Assembly: GCA_963674835.2 (NCBI GenBank)
Contig: CAXXKC010000001.1
Coordinates: 1,054,001 to 1,118,000 of the forward strand
Length of the DNA: 64,000 nucleotides
Reading direction: 5' to 3'
Source of the DNA: G963674835 sp963674835
GTDB lineage: Bacteria > Planctomycetota > Planctomycetia > Pirellulales > Thermoguttaceae
A program made the position numbers and the translations under genes. Shown here piece after piece: positions 36,126 to 45,386 of this stretch (the stretch's first letter is position 1; every line of letters starts with the position of its first letter). The notes under the pieces were generated by a model. It made no database searches. It had not been told where the DNA came from and saw only the letters and a list, made by a program, of their open reading frames with translations.

Positions 36126-38363
36126 ATGCACCGACCGACCGGAGCGCTGCTGATCCTCGCCTGCCTCCTTGCCGCTGCCCATCCGTCGGTCGCAGCGGCC
36201 GAAGCGAAACCTGGCACAACGATCTTCGTCGCCCCGGGCGGAAACGACACCTGGTCCGGAACCCTGGCCGATCCCAACGCCGCCAAGACCGACGGCCCCC
36301 TGGCCACGCTCGACGCGGCCCGCGACAAGATCCGCGCACTCAGGAAGAACGCCAAGCTGCCCCCGGGCGGTGTCACTGTCGTGCTGCGCGGCGGCCGATT
36401 TTACTTGCCAAAGACGTTCGAACTCGAAAAAGCCGACTCCGGTACGGCCGACGCGCCGATCGTCTATCGCTCCGCCGATGGTGAAAAGGTCACGCTCATC
36501 GGCGGCCGTCCCATCACCGGCTTCACCACCCATCGCGGGTCCGTCCTCAAGGCCGACGTCGCCAAGCAAGGCTTCAAAGGCATCTACTTCCGTCAGCTCT
36601 TCTGCGGCGACCAGCGGCAGCAACTGGCCCGCTGGCCCAATTTCGATCCCAAGGAGCCCTACACGGGCGGCTGGGCGTACGTCGACGGCAAGCCTCCTTA
36701 CATGTACAAAGACCTTCCCACCGACAGCCGCCGCATTCTTCAGTACAAGAAGGACGACGCCCGCAACTGGCAGCATCCCGAAGAGGCCGAAGTGTCCATC
36801 TTCACCCGCTACAACTGGTGGAACAACATCGTCCCCATCGCCTCCATCGACCCGCAGAAGCGGACGATCACGCTGGCCGCCGACACTTCCTACGCCATTC
36901 GGCCCGACGACCGCTACTTCGTCCGCAACCTGCTGGAGGAACTCGACTCGCCGGGCGAATGGTACCTCGACCGCAAGACCGAAACGCTCTACTTCTGGCC
37001 CCCCTCGCCCAACGAACTCGACGTCTACGCGCCGACCATGGACAGCCTCGTCCGACTCGGCCCGGGCACCGAGTGGGTCACGATCCGTGGGATGACCATG
37101 ATCTGCTGCGAAGGCACCGCCGTCGCAGTCCGCGACGCCAACGACTGCCTCGTCGCAGGCAATACGATCTTCAACGTGGGACGCGGCGTCAGCGTTCGCA
37201 ACGGCCTCCGCGACGGCGTCGTCGGAAACGATATCCACCATACCAACGGAGGCGCCGTCTCCCTTTACGGCGGCGACCGCATCACGCTCACGCCCGCTGG
37301 CCACTACGCCGACAACAATCACATCTTCCTCGTGGGCGTCCAAGGCAAGGGTTCCCCGGGAATCTACGTCGAAGGCGTCGGCAACCGCGCCACCCACAAC
37401 CTGGTTCACGATTGCCCGCGCGTCGCCATCCAGCTCAACGGCAATAATCTCAGCATCGAGTACAACCACCTCCATCACGCCGCCCTCGAAACGGAGGATA
37501 TCAGTGCCATCTACACCGGCGGCCGCGACTGGATCTCCTCGCGAGGCAGCCGCGTCTGCTACAACTTCATCCACGATGTCTTCGGCCTGGGCCGCGTCAA
37601 AGGCAAATGGGTGTCGCCCCACTTCTGTTCCGGCATCTACCTCGACGACAACACCGGCGGCGTCGACGTGATCGGCAACATCGTCGCCCGCGCCCCGCGA
37701 GCGCCGCTCTACCTCCACAACGCCCGCGACTCCGTCATCGAGAACAACATCTTCGTCGATGGCCCCAACCGCCAAATCGAATACCGCGGCTGGAGGTCGG
37801 ACCATTCTTTCTGGACCCGGCACGTGGAAACGATGGTCAAAGGCTACGAGTCCGTCGCAAGCCAGCCAGCATGGAAAGCCATGCGTCACATGGACATCTC
37901 TCCGCGCAACGCCGTCTTGCCCGACGGCCTGATCATGGCCAACAACGTCGTCAAACGAAACATCCTCTACGGATCCGCAGAACGAGCCAAGCCCTACACG
38001 TTCGAAAACGTCCCGCTGGATCACAACGTGTTCGACGAGAACCTGGTCTACGTCTTCGGACACCCCATTGCCATCACCTACCGGCCGGCCGACAAGTACA
38101 AAGACTGCGACACCCCCGTCGACAGTTGGCCCCGATGGTGGCAAAAGCTCGGCCAGGATCGGCATTCGCTCGTCGGCGATCCCCTGTTTGTCGATCCGCA
38201 GAACGACGACTACCGCCTCCGGCCCGAATCGCCCGCTTTCAAGCTCGGGTTCAAGCCGATCCCCGTCGACAAGATCGGTCCCTACGCCGACCCCCTGCGT
38301 GCCTCCTGGCCCATCGTCGAAGGCAAGCATGCTGGACGGCCGGACCGCCTTACATCACAATAG
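36126..38363 (+). CDS. Secreted right-handed parallel beta-helix protein
   Basis: A 745-residue exported protein with a signal peptide (ending VAAAEAKP). The opening TIFVAPGGNDTWSGTLADPN is the usual entry of beta-helix glycoside hydrolases and lyases (GH141-like and relatives). Repeated coils follow, such as DANDCLVAGNTIFNVGRGV, NNHIFLV and NARDSVIENNIF. A C-terminal DPLFVDPQNDDYRLRPESPA tail is typical of the family. The fold digests or binds polysaccharides such as pectin, xylan or fucosylated glycans; the exact reaction is unknown. It follows the esterase gene and precedes the Tat-exported DHDPS-like gene, so it belongs to the same unit. Confidence 0.8.
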   Translation: MHRPTGALLILACLLAAAHPSVAAAEAKPGTTIFVAPGGNDTWSGTLADPNAAKTDGPLATLDAARDKIRALRKNAKLPPGGVTVVLRGGRFYLPKTFELEKADSGTADAPIVYRSADGEKVTLIGGRPITGFTTHRGSVLKADVAKQGFKGIYFRQLFCGDQRQQLARWPNFDPKEPYTGGWAYVDGKPPYMYKDLPTDSRRILQYKKDDARNWQHPEEAEVSIFTRYNWWNNIVPIASIDPQKRTITLAADTSYAIRPDDRYFVRNLLEELDSPGEWYLDRKTETLYFWPPSPNELDVYAPTMDSLVRLGPGTEWVTIRGMTMICCEGTAVAVRDANDCLVAGNTIFNVGRGVSVRNGLRDGVVGNDIHHTNGGAVSLYGGDRITLTPAGHYADNNHIFLVGVQGKGSPGIYVEGVGNRATHNLVHDCPRVAIQLNGNNLSIEYNHLHHAALETEDISAIYTGGRDWISSRGSRVCYNFIHDVFGLGRVKGKWVSPHFCSGIYLDDNTGGVDVIGNIVARAPRAPLYLHNARDSVIENNIFVDGPNRQIEYRGWRSDHSFWTRHVETMVKGYESVASQPAWKAMRHMDISPRNAVLPDGLIMANNVVKRNILYGSAERAKPYTFENVPLDHNVFDENLVYVFGHPIAITYRPADKYKDCDTPVDSWPRWWQKLGQDRHSLVGDPLFVDPQNDDYRLRPESPAFKLGFKPIPVDKIGPYADPLRASWPIVEGKHAGRPDRLTSQ

Positions 38364-38411
38364 ACGTGCACGACCGAAGCCCTCATAGCCCAGTACACCA
38401 GGAGGAACATC

Positions 38412-39512
38412 ATGTCCACGCACACCCATATCACACGGCGACAGATGCTCGCCGCTTCCATGGCCGGCCTCTCCGGCGCCATCGCCGCAACGATCGTCAA
38501 GGCAGACCAGCGCACCGCTGCCGAACCCGTCGGTGCCGACCCCAAGGTCCAGGGACCGTTTCCCATCCTGTCGACCCCCTTCACCAAGTCGGGCGAAGTC
38601 GATTTCGATGTCCTGGCCAACTCGGCGCGCTTCGTCAACTGGTGTGGATGCCCGGGCATGATCTGGCCCCAGTCGGGCGATAGCGTCGATCTGCTCACCA
38701 CCGACGAGAAGCTCCACGGCATGGAAGTGCTGGCCAAGGCGTCGGCCGGCTTCCAAAGCGCGTTGTGCCTCGGTGTGCAGGGCAAGAACACCGACGAAAT
38801 GCTCGTCTTCGCCGAACACGTCGAGAAATTGGCCCCCACGGCCATCATCTCCCGTCCCCCCGATTCCGGCAAGACCGAGGACGACATGCGCAAGTACTGG
38901 CACGCACTGGCCGCCGTCGCAAAGCGCCCCGTCATTATCCAGACCACCGGCGGCGTCGCATACAAAGGGCCGAGCCCCTCGGTCGAACTCCTCAAGGAAC
39001 TGGCCGCCGCGTTCCCTTACTTCGGCTATGTCAAAGAGGAGGCCGGGCCCGTCATCGCTCGCACGCGTGCCCTCGTCGCGGCGCAGCCACCCATTCGCCG
39101 CGTGTTCAGCGCCCGTGGCGGTCTCGGCTGGCTCTACGAATCGCGACTCGGCACCCGAGGCCTGATCACCGAGCGCGCCGTCTATGCCGACCTGCTCACC
39201 CGCATCTGGGAACTGCAGCAAAGCGGCTCCGATCCCAACGCCCTAGCCGATGCGTACAGCAAGTTCATCCTCATGACGAACCTCAGCCATACCCATCCGG
39301 GCAGCTCGTTGCGTGGGTGCCAGTTATATCTCTGGATGAAGCGTGGCGTGTACAAAACGACGGTCTCGCGCGAGTACGGCCCCGGGCGTTCCGTCCCCAA
39401 AAAGCCCATCCTCTCGGAGCTGAAACTGTCCAAGGACGACATCGCCGAAATCGACTTCCGCTTCAATGCATTGAAGCCGTACCTGAAGCCCGGCACACCC
39501 AGCTTCACTTGA
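38412..39512 (+). CDS. Exported DHDPS-fold protein with Tat-like signal
   Basis: A 366-residue protein. The N-terminus TRRQMLAASMAGLSGAIAA is a twin-Arg-type signal, unusual for a DHDPS-fold enzyme. The fold is recognisable: ILSTPFTKSGEVDFDVLA, and a Schiff-base candidate Lys208 in FGYVKEEAG. However, the GSTGE motif is replaced by PQSGDS (86-91), and the usual catalytic Tyr strand reads IIQTTGG. So it probably does not catalyse the standard aldolase reaction. AGGAGG lies 6 bases before the ATG. It is the last gene of the cluster and is followed by a hairpin. Confidence 0.82.
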   Translation: MSTHTHITRRQMLAASMAGLSGAIAATIVKADQRTAAEPVGADPKVQGPFPILSTPFTKSGEVDFDVLANSARFVNWCGCPGMIWPQSGDSVDLLTTDEKLHGMEVLAKASAGFQSALCLGVQGKNTDEMLVFAEHVEKLAPTAIISRPPDSGKTEDDMRKYWHALAAVAKRPVIIQTTGGVAYKGPSPSVELLKELAAAFPYFGYVKEEAGPVIARTRALVAAQPPIRRVFSARGGLGWLYESRLGTRGLITERAVYADLLTRIWELQQSGSDPNALADAYSKFILMTNLSHTHPGSSLRGCQLYLWMKRGVYKTTVSREYGPGRSVPKKPILSELKLSKDDIAEIDFRFNALKPYLKPGTPSFT

Positions 39513-39514
39513 CA

Positions 39515-39536
39515 GTTGTGAATACGCGTTCACAAC
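39515..39536 (+). terminator. Hairpin after the sugar cluster
   Basis: GTTGTGAA-tacgcg-TTCACAAC: a perfect 8-bp stem with a 6-base loop, beginning 3 bases after the stop codon. No T-run follows, so it may be a processing or rho-dependent stop. Confidence 0.45.
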
Positions 39537-39678
39537 CCGGCCCGAAGTTCGGCACCTCACTTCCTCGGCGATTTCGCCCAAAGATCGCGCCACTGCCGCC
39601 ACCAAAACGCGCGAACCGCTCGTGCTACGGCGGGTGCGAACGCTTTTCGTCCGGCACGCCCGATTCCCCGTAAGGCAC

Positions 39679-41865
39679 CTACTGCTGTCGATCTCGCAGC
39701 AGGTCGCCCGCGGCCGCCGCATCGACGGGTCTCGACAGGTAGAACCCCTGCCCGAAGCCGCAGGACAAATCTCTCAGCCGTCGTAGCTGCGATTCCGACT
39801 CGATTCCTTCGGCGACCACGTCCATTCCCATCGCCTGCGCCATCGTCAGAATCGCGTTGACCAGCTCCGCGTGCTTGCTATCCGTGTCCAACGAACTGAT
39901 GAACGACCGGTCGATCTTCACCACGTCGATCGGAAAGTGGCTCAAGTAGCTTAGCGACGAATAGCCCGTCCCGAAATCGTCCATGTGCAAGCCGATCCCC
40001 GCCTCCTTCAGATCGTTCAACACCTGGAGCGTATGCCCGTCGTTCTGCAGCAGGGAACTCTCCGTGATCTCCAGCTCCAGGCTGGCGGCCGGCAGGCCCG
40101 TCTCCTTCAGAACCTCCATCACCCGCTCCACCAGGTCCGCCTGCCTGATCTGAAGGCTCGAGAGATTCACCGCCAAGGTCAACGGCGGGTTCCACTGATA
40201 CTCATCCTGCCACGCTTTGACTTGCCGGCATGCCTCCCGCATCACGAACCAGCCGATCGGCACGATCAATCCCATCTCCTCGGCCACCGGTATGAACTCG
40301 TTCGGCGAGATCAGCCCGCGATCAGGATGCTTCCACCGCACCAGCGCCTCGAACCCTTTCACCTCTCCGGTCGACAGTCGCATGATTGGCTGATAGTGCA
40401 CGAAGAACTGCTTCTGCTCGACCGCATGCCGCAAGTCCCGCTCCATCATCAGCCGGCTCACCGCCTGTGCGTGCATGGTCTTGTTGAACACCTCGCACCG
40501 GCCTCGCCCTCCTGCTTTCGCCCGGTACAGCGCCGTGTCCGCGTCCCTCAGCATGTCTTCCGCCCGGTTCGACGAACGGTCGTAGGTCGCAATCCCGATG
40601 CTCACCGCCGTAAAGACCTCCTGCCCCTCGACCTCGAACGGCTGGCTCAACGCATCGCGAATCCGCTCCGCCACGCGCACCGCGTCCTTCTCGCTGCGAA
40701 TGTCGTCCAGCAGAACCGTGAACTCGTCCCCTCCAAGCCGCGCCACGGTATGCGGCTCTTTCAGCCCGGCGCTCACCGTATCGGTCGATCGCAGGCATCC
40801 CCGCAGCCGCTCGGCCACTGCCACCAGCAACCGGTCGCCGATCTGGTGTCCCAGGCTGTCGTTGACCACTTTGAACCGGTCCAGGTCCAGAAACAGCACC
40901 GAGAATATGTGCTGGCTCTTGCGCCGTGCCCGCGCCATGCACTGTTCCAAACGATCGATGAACAGCGCCCGATTGGCTAACCCGGTCAGCGAGTCGAAGA
41001 ACGCCCCGAGTCTCAGTTCCTCTTCCACCTGCTTCCGTTCCGTAATGTCCGTCTGCGATCCGGCGATACGCGACGGAGCGCCCGATTTGTCCCGCACCGC
41101 CTCCCCGCGTGTCAACATCCACCGGTACGTTCCATCCTTGTGCGCCATCCGCACTTCTGCCTCCAAATGCGGCGTAACGCCCGCCAGGTGGCGGTCCAAG
41201 TCGGTCTTCAATCGCAGCACGTCCTCCGGATGAACTCGCCGGAACCACTCGTCCACGTTCCCTTCGATCTCGGATTCCTCGTACCCGAGCATCGACTTCC
41301 AACGCGTCGAGTAATACACCTCGTGCGTCTTCAGATCCCAGTCCCACAGCCCGTCATTCGCTCCCTGGGCCGCCAGCGCGTAACGTTGCTCGCTAATTCG
41401 AAGTGCTTCCTGCACCGACTTCTGTTCGGAGATGTCGACCAGGCTTTCCAGCAGTACTGTCCGTCCCTCCAAATCGATCGGCACCACACTCTTCAACACC
41501 GGCATACACGCGCCGCTGCATCGGCACAGCACCCGTTCCGACCGGTCGACCGTCTTGCCCAGGTCCATCACAGGGCATCGTCCCTGCTCGGCCGGGCAAA
41601 CGAACTTGTGACAGATTCGCCCCAGAACCTCCCCCTTCGGCAGCCCCAACATTCGCAGCGCTGCCGTGTTCACTTCCAGGATATGTCGCGTCTCCGCGTC
41701 CACCAACAACACTCCGAACCCCACGCCGTCGAACATCGCCCGGCAACTACCCGAAATCAGTTCCTCGCCCTGATGCGCAGGCGTCTCCGTTCGATCGCCG
41801 CATGCCCCTCCGATCGTCAGCATGACGTTGCCGGTCGCGCACGCATGTTCTTGCACTTCAGACAT
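39679..41865 (-). CDS. Diguanylate cyclase/phosphodiesterase with two PAS domains (GGDEF-EAL)
   Basis: A 728-residue soluble protein. Order: PAS 1 (~45-145), PAS 2 (~155-280), GGDEF with the intact active-site motif at 378-382, EAL with the intact signature at 506-508 and the loop-6 motif DDFGTGYSSL. Both catalytic domains look active; GGDEF makes c-di-GMP and EAL degrades it. PAS 1 holds an unusual Cys-rich insert: Cys85, His86, Cys90, Cys97, Cys114, Cys116 and Cys120. The ATG at 41865 follows GGAGA by 8 bases. Probably cytosolic, sensing a soluble or metal/redox cue. Confidence 0.92.
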   Translation of the reverse strand: MSEVQEHACATGNVMLTIGGACGDRTETPAHQGEELISGSCRAMFDGVGFGVLLVDAETRHILEVNTAALRMLGLPKGEVLGRICHKFVCPAEQGRCPVMDLGKTVDRSERVLCRCSGACMPVLKSVVPIDLEGRTVLLESLVDISEQKSVQEALRISEQRYALAAQGANDGLWDWDLKTHEVYYSTRWKSMLGYEESEIEGNVDEWFRRVHPEDVLRLKTDLDRHLAGVTPHLEAEVRMAHKDGTYRWMLTRGEAVRDKSGAPSRIAGSQTDITERKQVEEELRLGAFFDSLTGLANRALFIDRLEQCMARARRKSQHIFSVLFLDLDRFKVVNDSLGHQIGDRLLVAVAERLRGCLRSTDTVSAGLKEPHTVARLGGDEFTVLLDDIRSEKDAVRVAERIRDALSQPFEVEGQEVFTAVSIGIATYDRSSNRAEDMLRDADTALYRAKAGGRGRCEVFNKTMHAQAVSRLMMERDLRHAVEQKQFFVHYQPIMRLSTGEVKGFEALVRWKHPDRGLISPNEFIPVAEEMGLIVPIGWFVMREACRQVKAWQDEYQWNPPLTLAVNLSSLQIRQADLVERVMEVLKETGLPAASLELEITESSLLQNDGHTLQVLNDLKEAGIGLHMDDFGTGYSSLSYLSHFPIDVVKIDRSFISSLDTDSKHAELVNAILTMAQAMGMDVVAEGIESESQLRRLRDLSCGFGQGFYLSRPVDAAAAGDLLRDRQQ

Positions 41866-42204
41866 TTGCTAAATCTCCACGAGCATCGCACGACCACCGA
41901 TCCAAGTCCGCCCCAGGCGCACCACGGCGCGCCGGGCGGCGCGGGCGTCCGCTGCATGATCGCGTCTTTCAAATAATAGGGCGCGACCAGAAACGACGGG
42001 TACGGTAGCCGCGAGAACTGGGGAGAAAGAGCGTTGCCCTGCGAAGAAACACTACAACAGGCAGATCCCTCACATGCCGCACCTCATGCGCGACGCCCAA
42101 CCACGCACAAACAGGCCCCTGGCAAGCCTCTGCTCGCCCGCTCAGCCGTCCGCTGTCTGACCCGGCACGATGCGCGTGTCGGCGTCACGACTCCTGCGCG
42201 GCCT
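41866..42204. other. Intergenic region glpD / GGDEF-EAL gene
   Basis: No gene in these 339 bases; both flanking genes are on the minus strand. The spacer probably carries the promoter of the GGDEF-EAL gene, but I see no clear -35/-10 pair. Confidence 0.4.
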
Positions 42205-43674
42205 TCACCCCGGACCGCCGGCCGATTGCTCATACCGGGCCAATTCGGCGGCGGTCTCCTCGTGGGTCCACCCGTACAGTTCCGCCATCCAGGCCGCCAC
42301 GTGCTCGGCAATCTCCCGCGAATTCCGCTGATAATAATGCCATCCGGCCCGGCGGAGCATCACGTCGTCCAGGTGAACCGCCCACTCGTTGGCGCAGTAG
42401 TGCCGCACCGCCTCCGCTGAAACGTCCGGTGGCACGATGCTGCTGACGCCCTCCACCGCCTCGGCCGTCAGAAGCACTTCCTCGGCCGTGCGGCACGGTG
42501 GCGTCTTGCGTCCAAGATACGAAACCAGTCGATCGACCACCTGTTGCCCGATCCGTCGGTACGTTGTCAGCTTCCCGCCGGCAACATCCAGCCAGCCCGG
42601 CTCGGGCATGCGGATCTCGTGCGCCCGGGAAATGTCCGACGGACCGCCGCGCCCGGTGGCAATCAGTGGCCGCAGACCGGCCCACGAACTGAGGATCTTC
42701 GTCCGGTCCAACCGTGCCTCGGGAAAGGCCTCGTTGGCCGTCTCCAACAGGTAGTCCACGTCGTCCCGCTCCACGGGAATCTGCTCCAGCGAGCCGTCGT
42801 AGTCCGTGTCCGTCGTCCCCAGGATCACCCGCTCGCCCCATGGAATGGCGAACATGATCCGGTCGCCCTGGGCCATCACCACCGCGTCGGGCACGGGCAG
42901 ATCTTCCTGCGCGATCACCAGGTGGATGCCCTTGGTCAATCGCAGCCGAACGCTGCTGTGCGGCACCTGCTGCGACCATGGGCCCGTCGCGTTCACGACC
43001 GCGCCCGCCGTGACCGTAAACGTGCGGTCCGACAGCGTATCGCGCAACACGCACTTCCAACGGTTTGCCGATGGTTCCGCCGACTCCAGCCGCGTGTAAT
43101 TGCGAACCGTCGCCCCGTGCGCGGACGCAGAGCGGAGCGTGTCGATTGCCAGCCTCGCGTCGTTGGTCAATCCGTCGTAGTAGCGCACGGCGCCGCTCAG
43201 CCGGTCGGCCTTCGGATTCGGCAGCCGCCGAGTTACGTCGGCCGCCGTCATCGACGAAGAGGGCCCCAGATTCCGCCCACCGCAGAGCAGATCGTAAACC
43301 TTCACCCCGATCCGCAGTTGCCACAGCGGCCATTTCGATCGCCGGTACGTCGGGAAAACGAAGGGCAGGGGGGATGCCAGATGGGGAGCAATGCGGTGCA
43401 CGATGCGCTTCTCGTGACTCGCCTCATACACCAGCGCGATACGGCCCTGCGCCAAGTAGCGAAGCCCGCCGTGCAGCAGGCGGCTCGACCGGCTGCTCGT
43501 ACCGAAGGCCACGTCATGCTGCTCGACCACCCCCGTGCGGAGTCCCCGCATGGCCGCGTCGCGCGCAACGCCCGAGCCGACGATGCCGCCGCCGGCAACG
43601 AGCACGTCTAACTCCCCGTTTTCAAGACCGTCCGCCGCCTCTTGTCGCGATTTCCCCAGATCTACCGCATTCAT
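42205..43674 (-). CDS. glpD: Glycerol-3-phosphate dehydrogenase (FAD)
   Basis: A 489-residue FAD enzyme that oxidises glycerol-3-phosphate to dihydroxyacetone phosphate at the inner membrane and passes electrons to the quinone pool. Evidence: N-terminal GGGIVGSGVARDAAMRG dinucleotide motif, the GlpD signature SSRLLHGGLRYL, and WAGLRPLI with DISRAHEI toward the C-terminus. It lies 78 bases after glpK on the same strand; together they complete glycerol use through G3P. Start ATG 43674 has GAGA upstream. No GlpF gene is in view. Confidence 0.92.
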   Translation of the reverse strand: MNAVDLGKSRQEAADGLENGELDVLVAGGGIVGSGVARDAAMRGLRTGVVEQHDVAFGTSSRSSRLLHGGLRYLAQGRIALVYEASHEKRIVHRIAPHLASPLPFVFPTYRRSKWPLWQLRIGVKVYDLLCGGRNLGPSSSMTAADVTRRLPNPKADRLSGAVRYYDGLTNDARLAIDTLRSASAHGATVRNYTRLESAEPSANRWKCVLRDTLSDRTFTVTAGAVVNATGPWSQQVPHSSVRLRLTKGIHLVIAQEDLPVPDAVVMAQGDRIMFAIPWGERVILGTTDTDYDGSLEQIPVERDDVDYLLETANEAFPEARLDRTKILSSWAGLRPLIATGRGGPSDISRAHEIRMPEPGWLDVAGGKLTTYRRIGQQVVDRLVSYLGRKTPPCRTAEEVLLTAEAVEGVSSIVPPDVSAEAVRHYCANEWAVHLDDVMLRRAGWHYYQRNSREIAEHVAAWMAELYGWTHEETAAELARYEQSAGGPG

Positions 43675-43752
43675 TGTCTCAACTCACGAGGCCTGCACTC
43701 CCCGCCGAGCGATGCCGACTTCCGATCGGCCTCGCCATCCCCCTCGCGCACA

Positions 43753-45249
43753 CTACGAGGGCTCCTCCCATTCCAACGATCGCTCGACGGCCTTCTGCCA
43801 GCGATGGTACAGTGCCTCACGCTGTTCGGTCGGGATGCGCGGTTTGAATTCGTTGTCCAGCGCCCAGTATCGGGCGATCTCCTGCGTGCCCTCCCAGAAC
43901 CCGACCGCCAGGCCCGCGAGATAGGCCGCCCCTAACGACGTCGTCTCGCGCACGACAGGGCGACGCACGCTCACCCCCAAAACGTCGGCCTGGAACTGCA
44001 TCAGTTGATTGTTCACCGACGCGCCGCCATCCACCTTCAGGCCCGCCAGCGACAGGCCCGCATCGCGCTGCATCGCGTCGGCCAGATCGCGCGTCTGATA
44101 GGCCATCGACTCGACCGCCGCCCTCGCAATGTGGCCTGCCGTCGTTCCACGTGTAAGTCCCAGAATCGTGCCCCGCGCGTACGCGTCCCAGTGTGGTGCC
44201 CCCAAGCCGACGAAAGCCGGAACGAAATACACGCCACCCGAGTTGGGAACGCTCCCGGCCAGCCGTTCGATGTCGGCCGACGTGTGGATCAACCCCAACC
44301 CGTCGCGCAGCCATTGTACGACCGCCCCAGCCACGAAGACCGAGCCTTCCAGACAGTAGGTAATCTCGCCCCCCACACCCCACGCAATCGTCGTCAAAAG
44401 GTTATTCTTCGAAGGCACTGCCTCGCGACCCGTGTTCAGGAGCAGGAAGCAACCGGTTCCGTACGTGTTCTTAGCGCTGCCGGGCTCGAAGCATGCCTGG
44501 CCGAACGTGGCCGCCTGCTGGTCGCCGGCGCAGCCCGCAATCGGAATCGGCTCACCAAACCACTGGCGGTCCGTCTCGCCATACACTTCGCTCGAAGGGC
44601 GCACCTCGGGCAACATGGCTCGCGGAATCCCCAGAATCCCCAACAGTTCGTCATCCCAATCGAGCGTGTGAATGTTGAAGATCAGCGTCCGGCTCGCGTT
44701 GCTGTAGTCCGTCAAGAAACACTTGCCGCCGGTCAGCCGCCAGATGAGCCAAGTATCGACCGTGCCGAAAAGGATCTCGCCTTTCTCGGCTCGCTGCCGC
44801 AATCCCTCGTGCGTATCGAGAAGATGCTTGATCTTCGTTCCGGAGAAATAGGCATCCACGACCAGGCCCGTCTTGCTGCGGAAGGTCGGCTCCAGGCCGT
44901 CCCGGCGCAGTTGGTCGCAAATGCCGGCGCTCACGCGGCTCTGCCACACGATCGCATTGCCGATCGGTCGGCCCGTCTCGCGCTCCCAAAGAACCGTTGT
45001 TTCACGCTGGTTCGTGATCCCAATGGCCGCCACGTCGTCCGGCTTGGCCGACGCCCGCGCCAGCACCTCTCGCGCCACTTTCAACTGCGATGCCCAAATC
45101 GCTTCCGGGCTGTGTTCCACCAAACCAGGCGCCGGCAGAATCTGCTCGAACTCCTGGTGTGCGGCGGCCACGATCTGCCCGTCGTGGGCGAAGAGTATGG
45201 CACGACTGGACGTCGTCCCTTGATCGAGAGCAAGAATGTAATCGGGCAT
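43753..45249 (-). CDS. glpK: Glycerol kinase
   Basis: A 498-residue FGGY-family kinase, the usual GlpK length, that phosphorylates glycerol with ATP. Signatures: N-terminal LALDQGTTSSRAILF, ITNQRETTVLWERETG, and the C-terminal ATP/glycerol site GLKVDGGASVNNQLMQFQAD. The ATG at 45249 lies 9 bases after GAGGAGG. It is the first gene of a glpK-glpD operon. Divergent from the MBL-hydrolase gene. No regulatory site for a GlpR-type repressor was recognised in the 137-base spacer. Confidence 0.95.
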   Translation of the reverse strand: MPDYILALDQGTTSSRAILFAHDGQIVAAAHQEFEQILPAPGLVEHSPEAIWASQLKVAREVLARASAKPDDVAAIGITNQRETTVLWERETGRPIGNAIVWQSRVSAGICDQLRRDGLEPTFRSKTGLVVDAYFSGTKIKHLLDTHEGLRQRAEKGEILFGTVDTWLIWRLTGGKCFLTDYSNASRTLIFNIHTLDWDDELLGILGIPRAMLPEVRPSSEVYGETDRQWFGEPIPIAGCAGDQQAATFGQACFEPGSAKNTYGTGCFLLLNTGREAVPSKNNLLTTIAWGVGGEITYCLEGSVFVAGAVVQWLRDGLGLIHTSADIERLAGSVPNSGGVYFVPAFVGLGAPHWDAYARGTILGLTRGTTAGHIARAAVESMAYQTRDLADAMQRDAGLSLAGLKVDGGASVNNQLMQFQADVLGVSVRRPVVRETTSLGAAYLAGLAVGFWEGTQEIARYWALDNEFKPRIPTEQREALYHRWQKAVERSLEWEEPS

Positions 45250-45386
45250 AGGCAGATCCCTCCTCGGCCGGGAGTCGGTTCGCCCAGTCTAACGCTTCCC
45301 AAACACGGTAGCAAGCGGCCGACCTTGTGCATTGGCCCCCGGCCGGTCAAGATACAACCTTCCTAACCTCCCTGGCGAGCGCTCCC

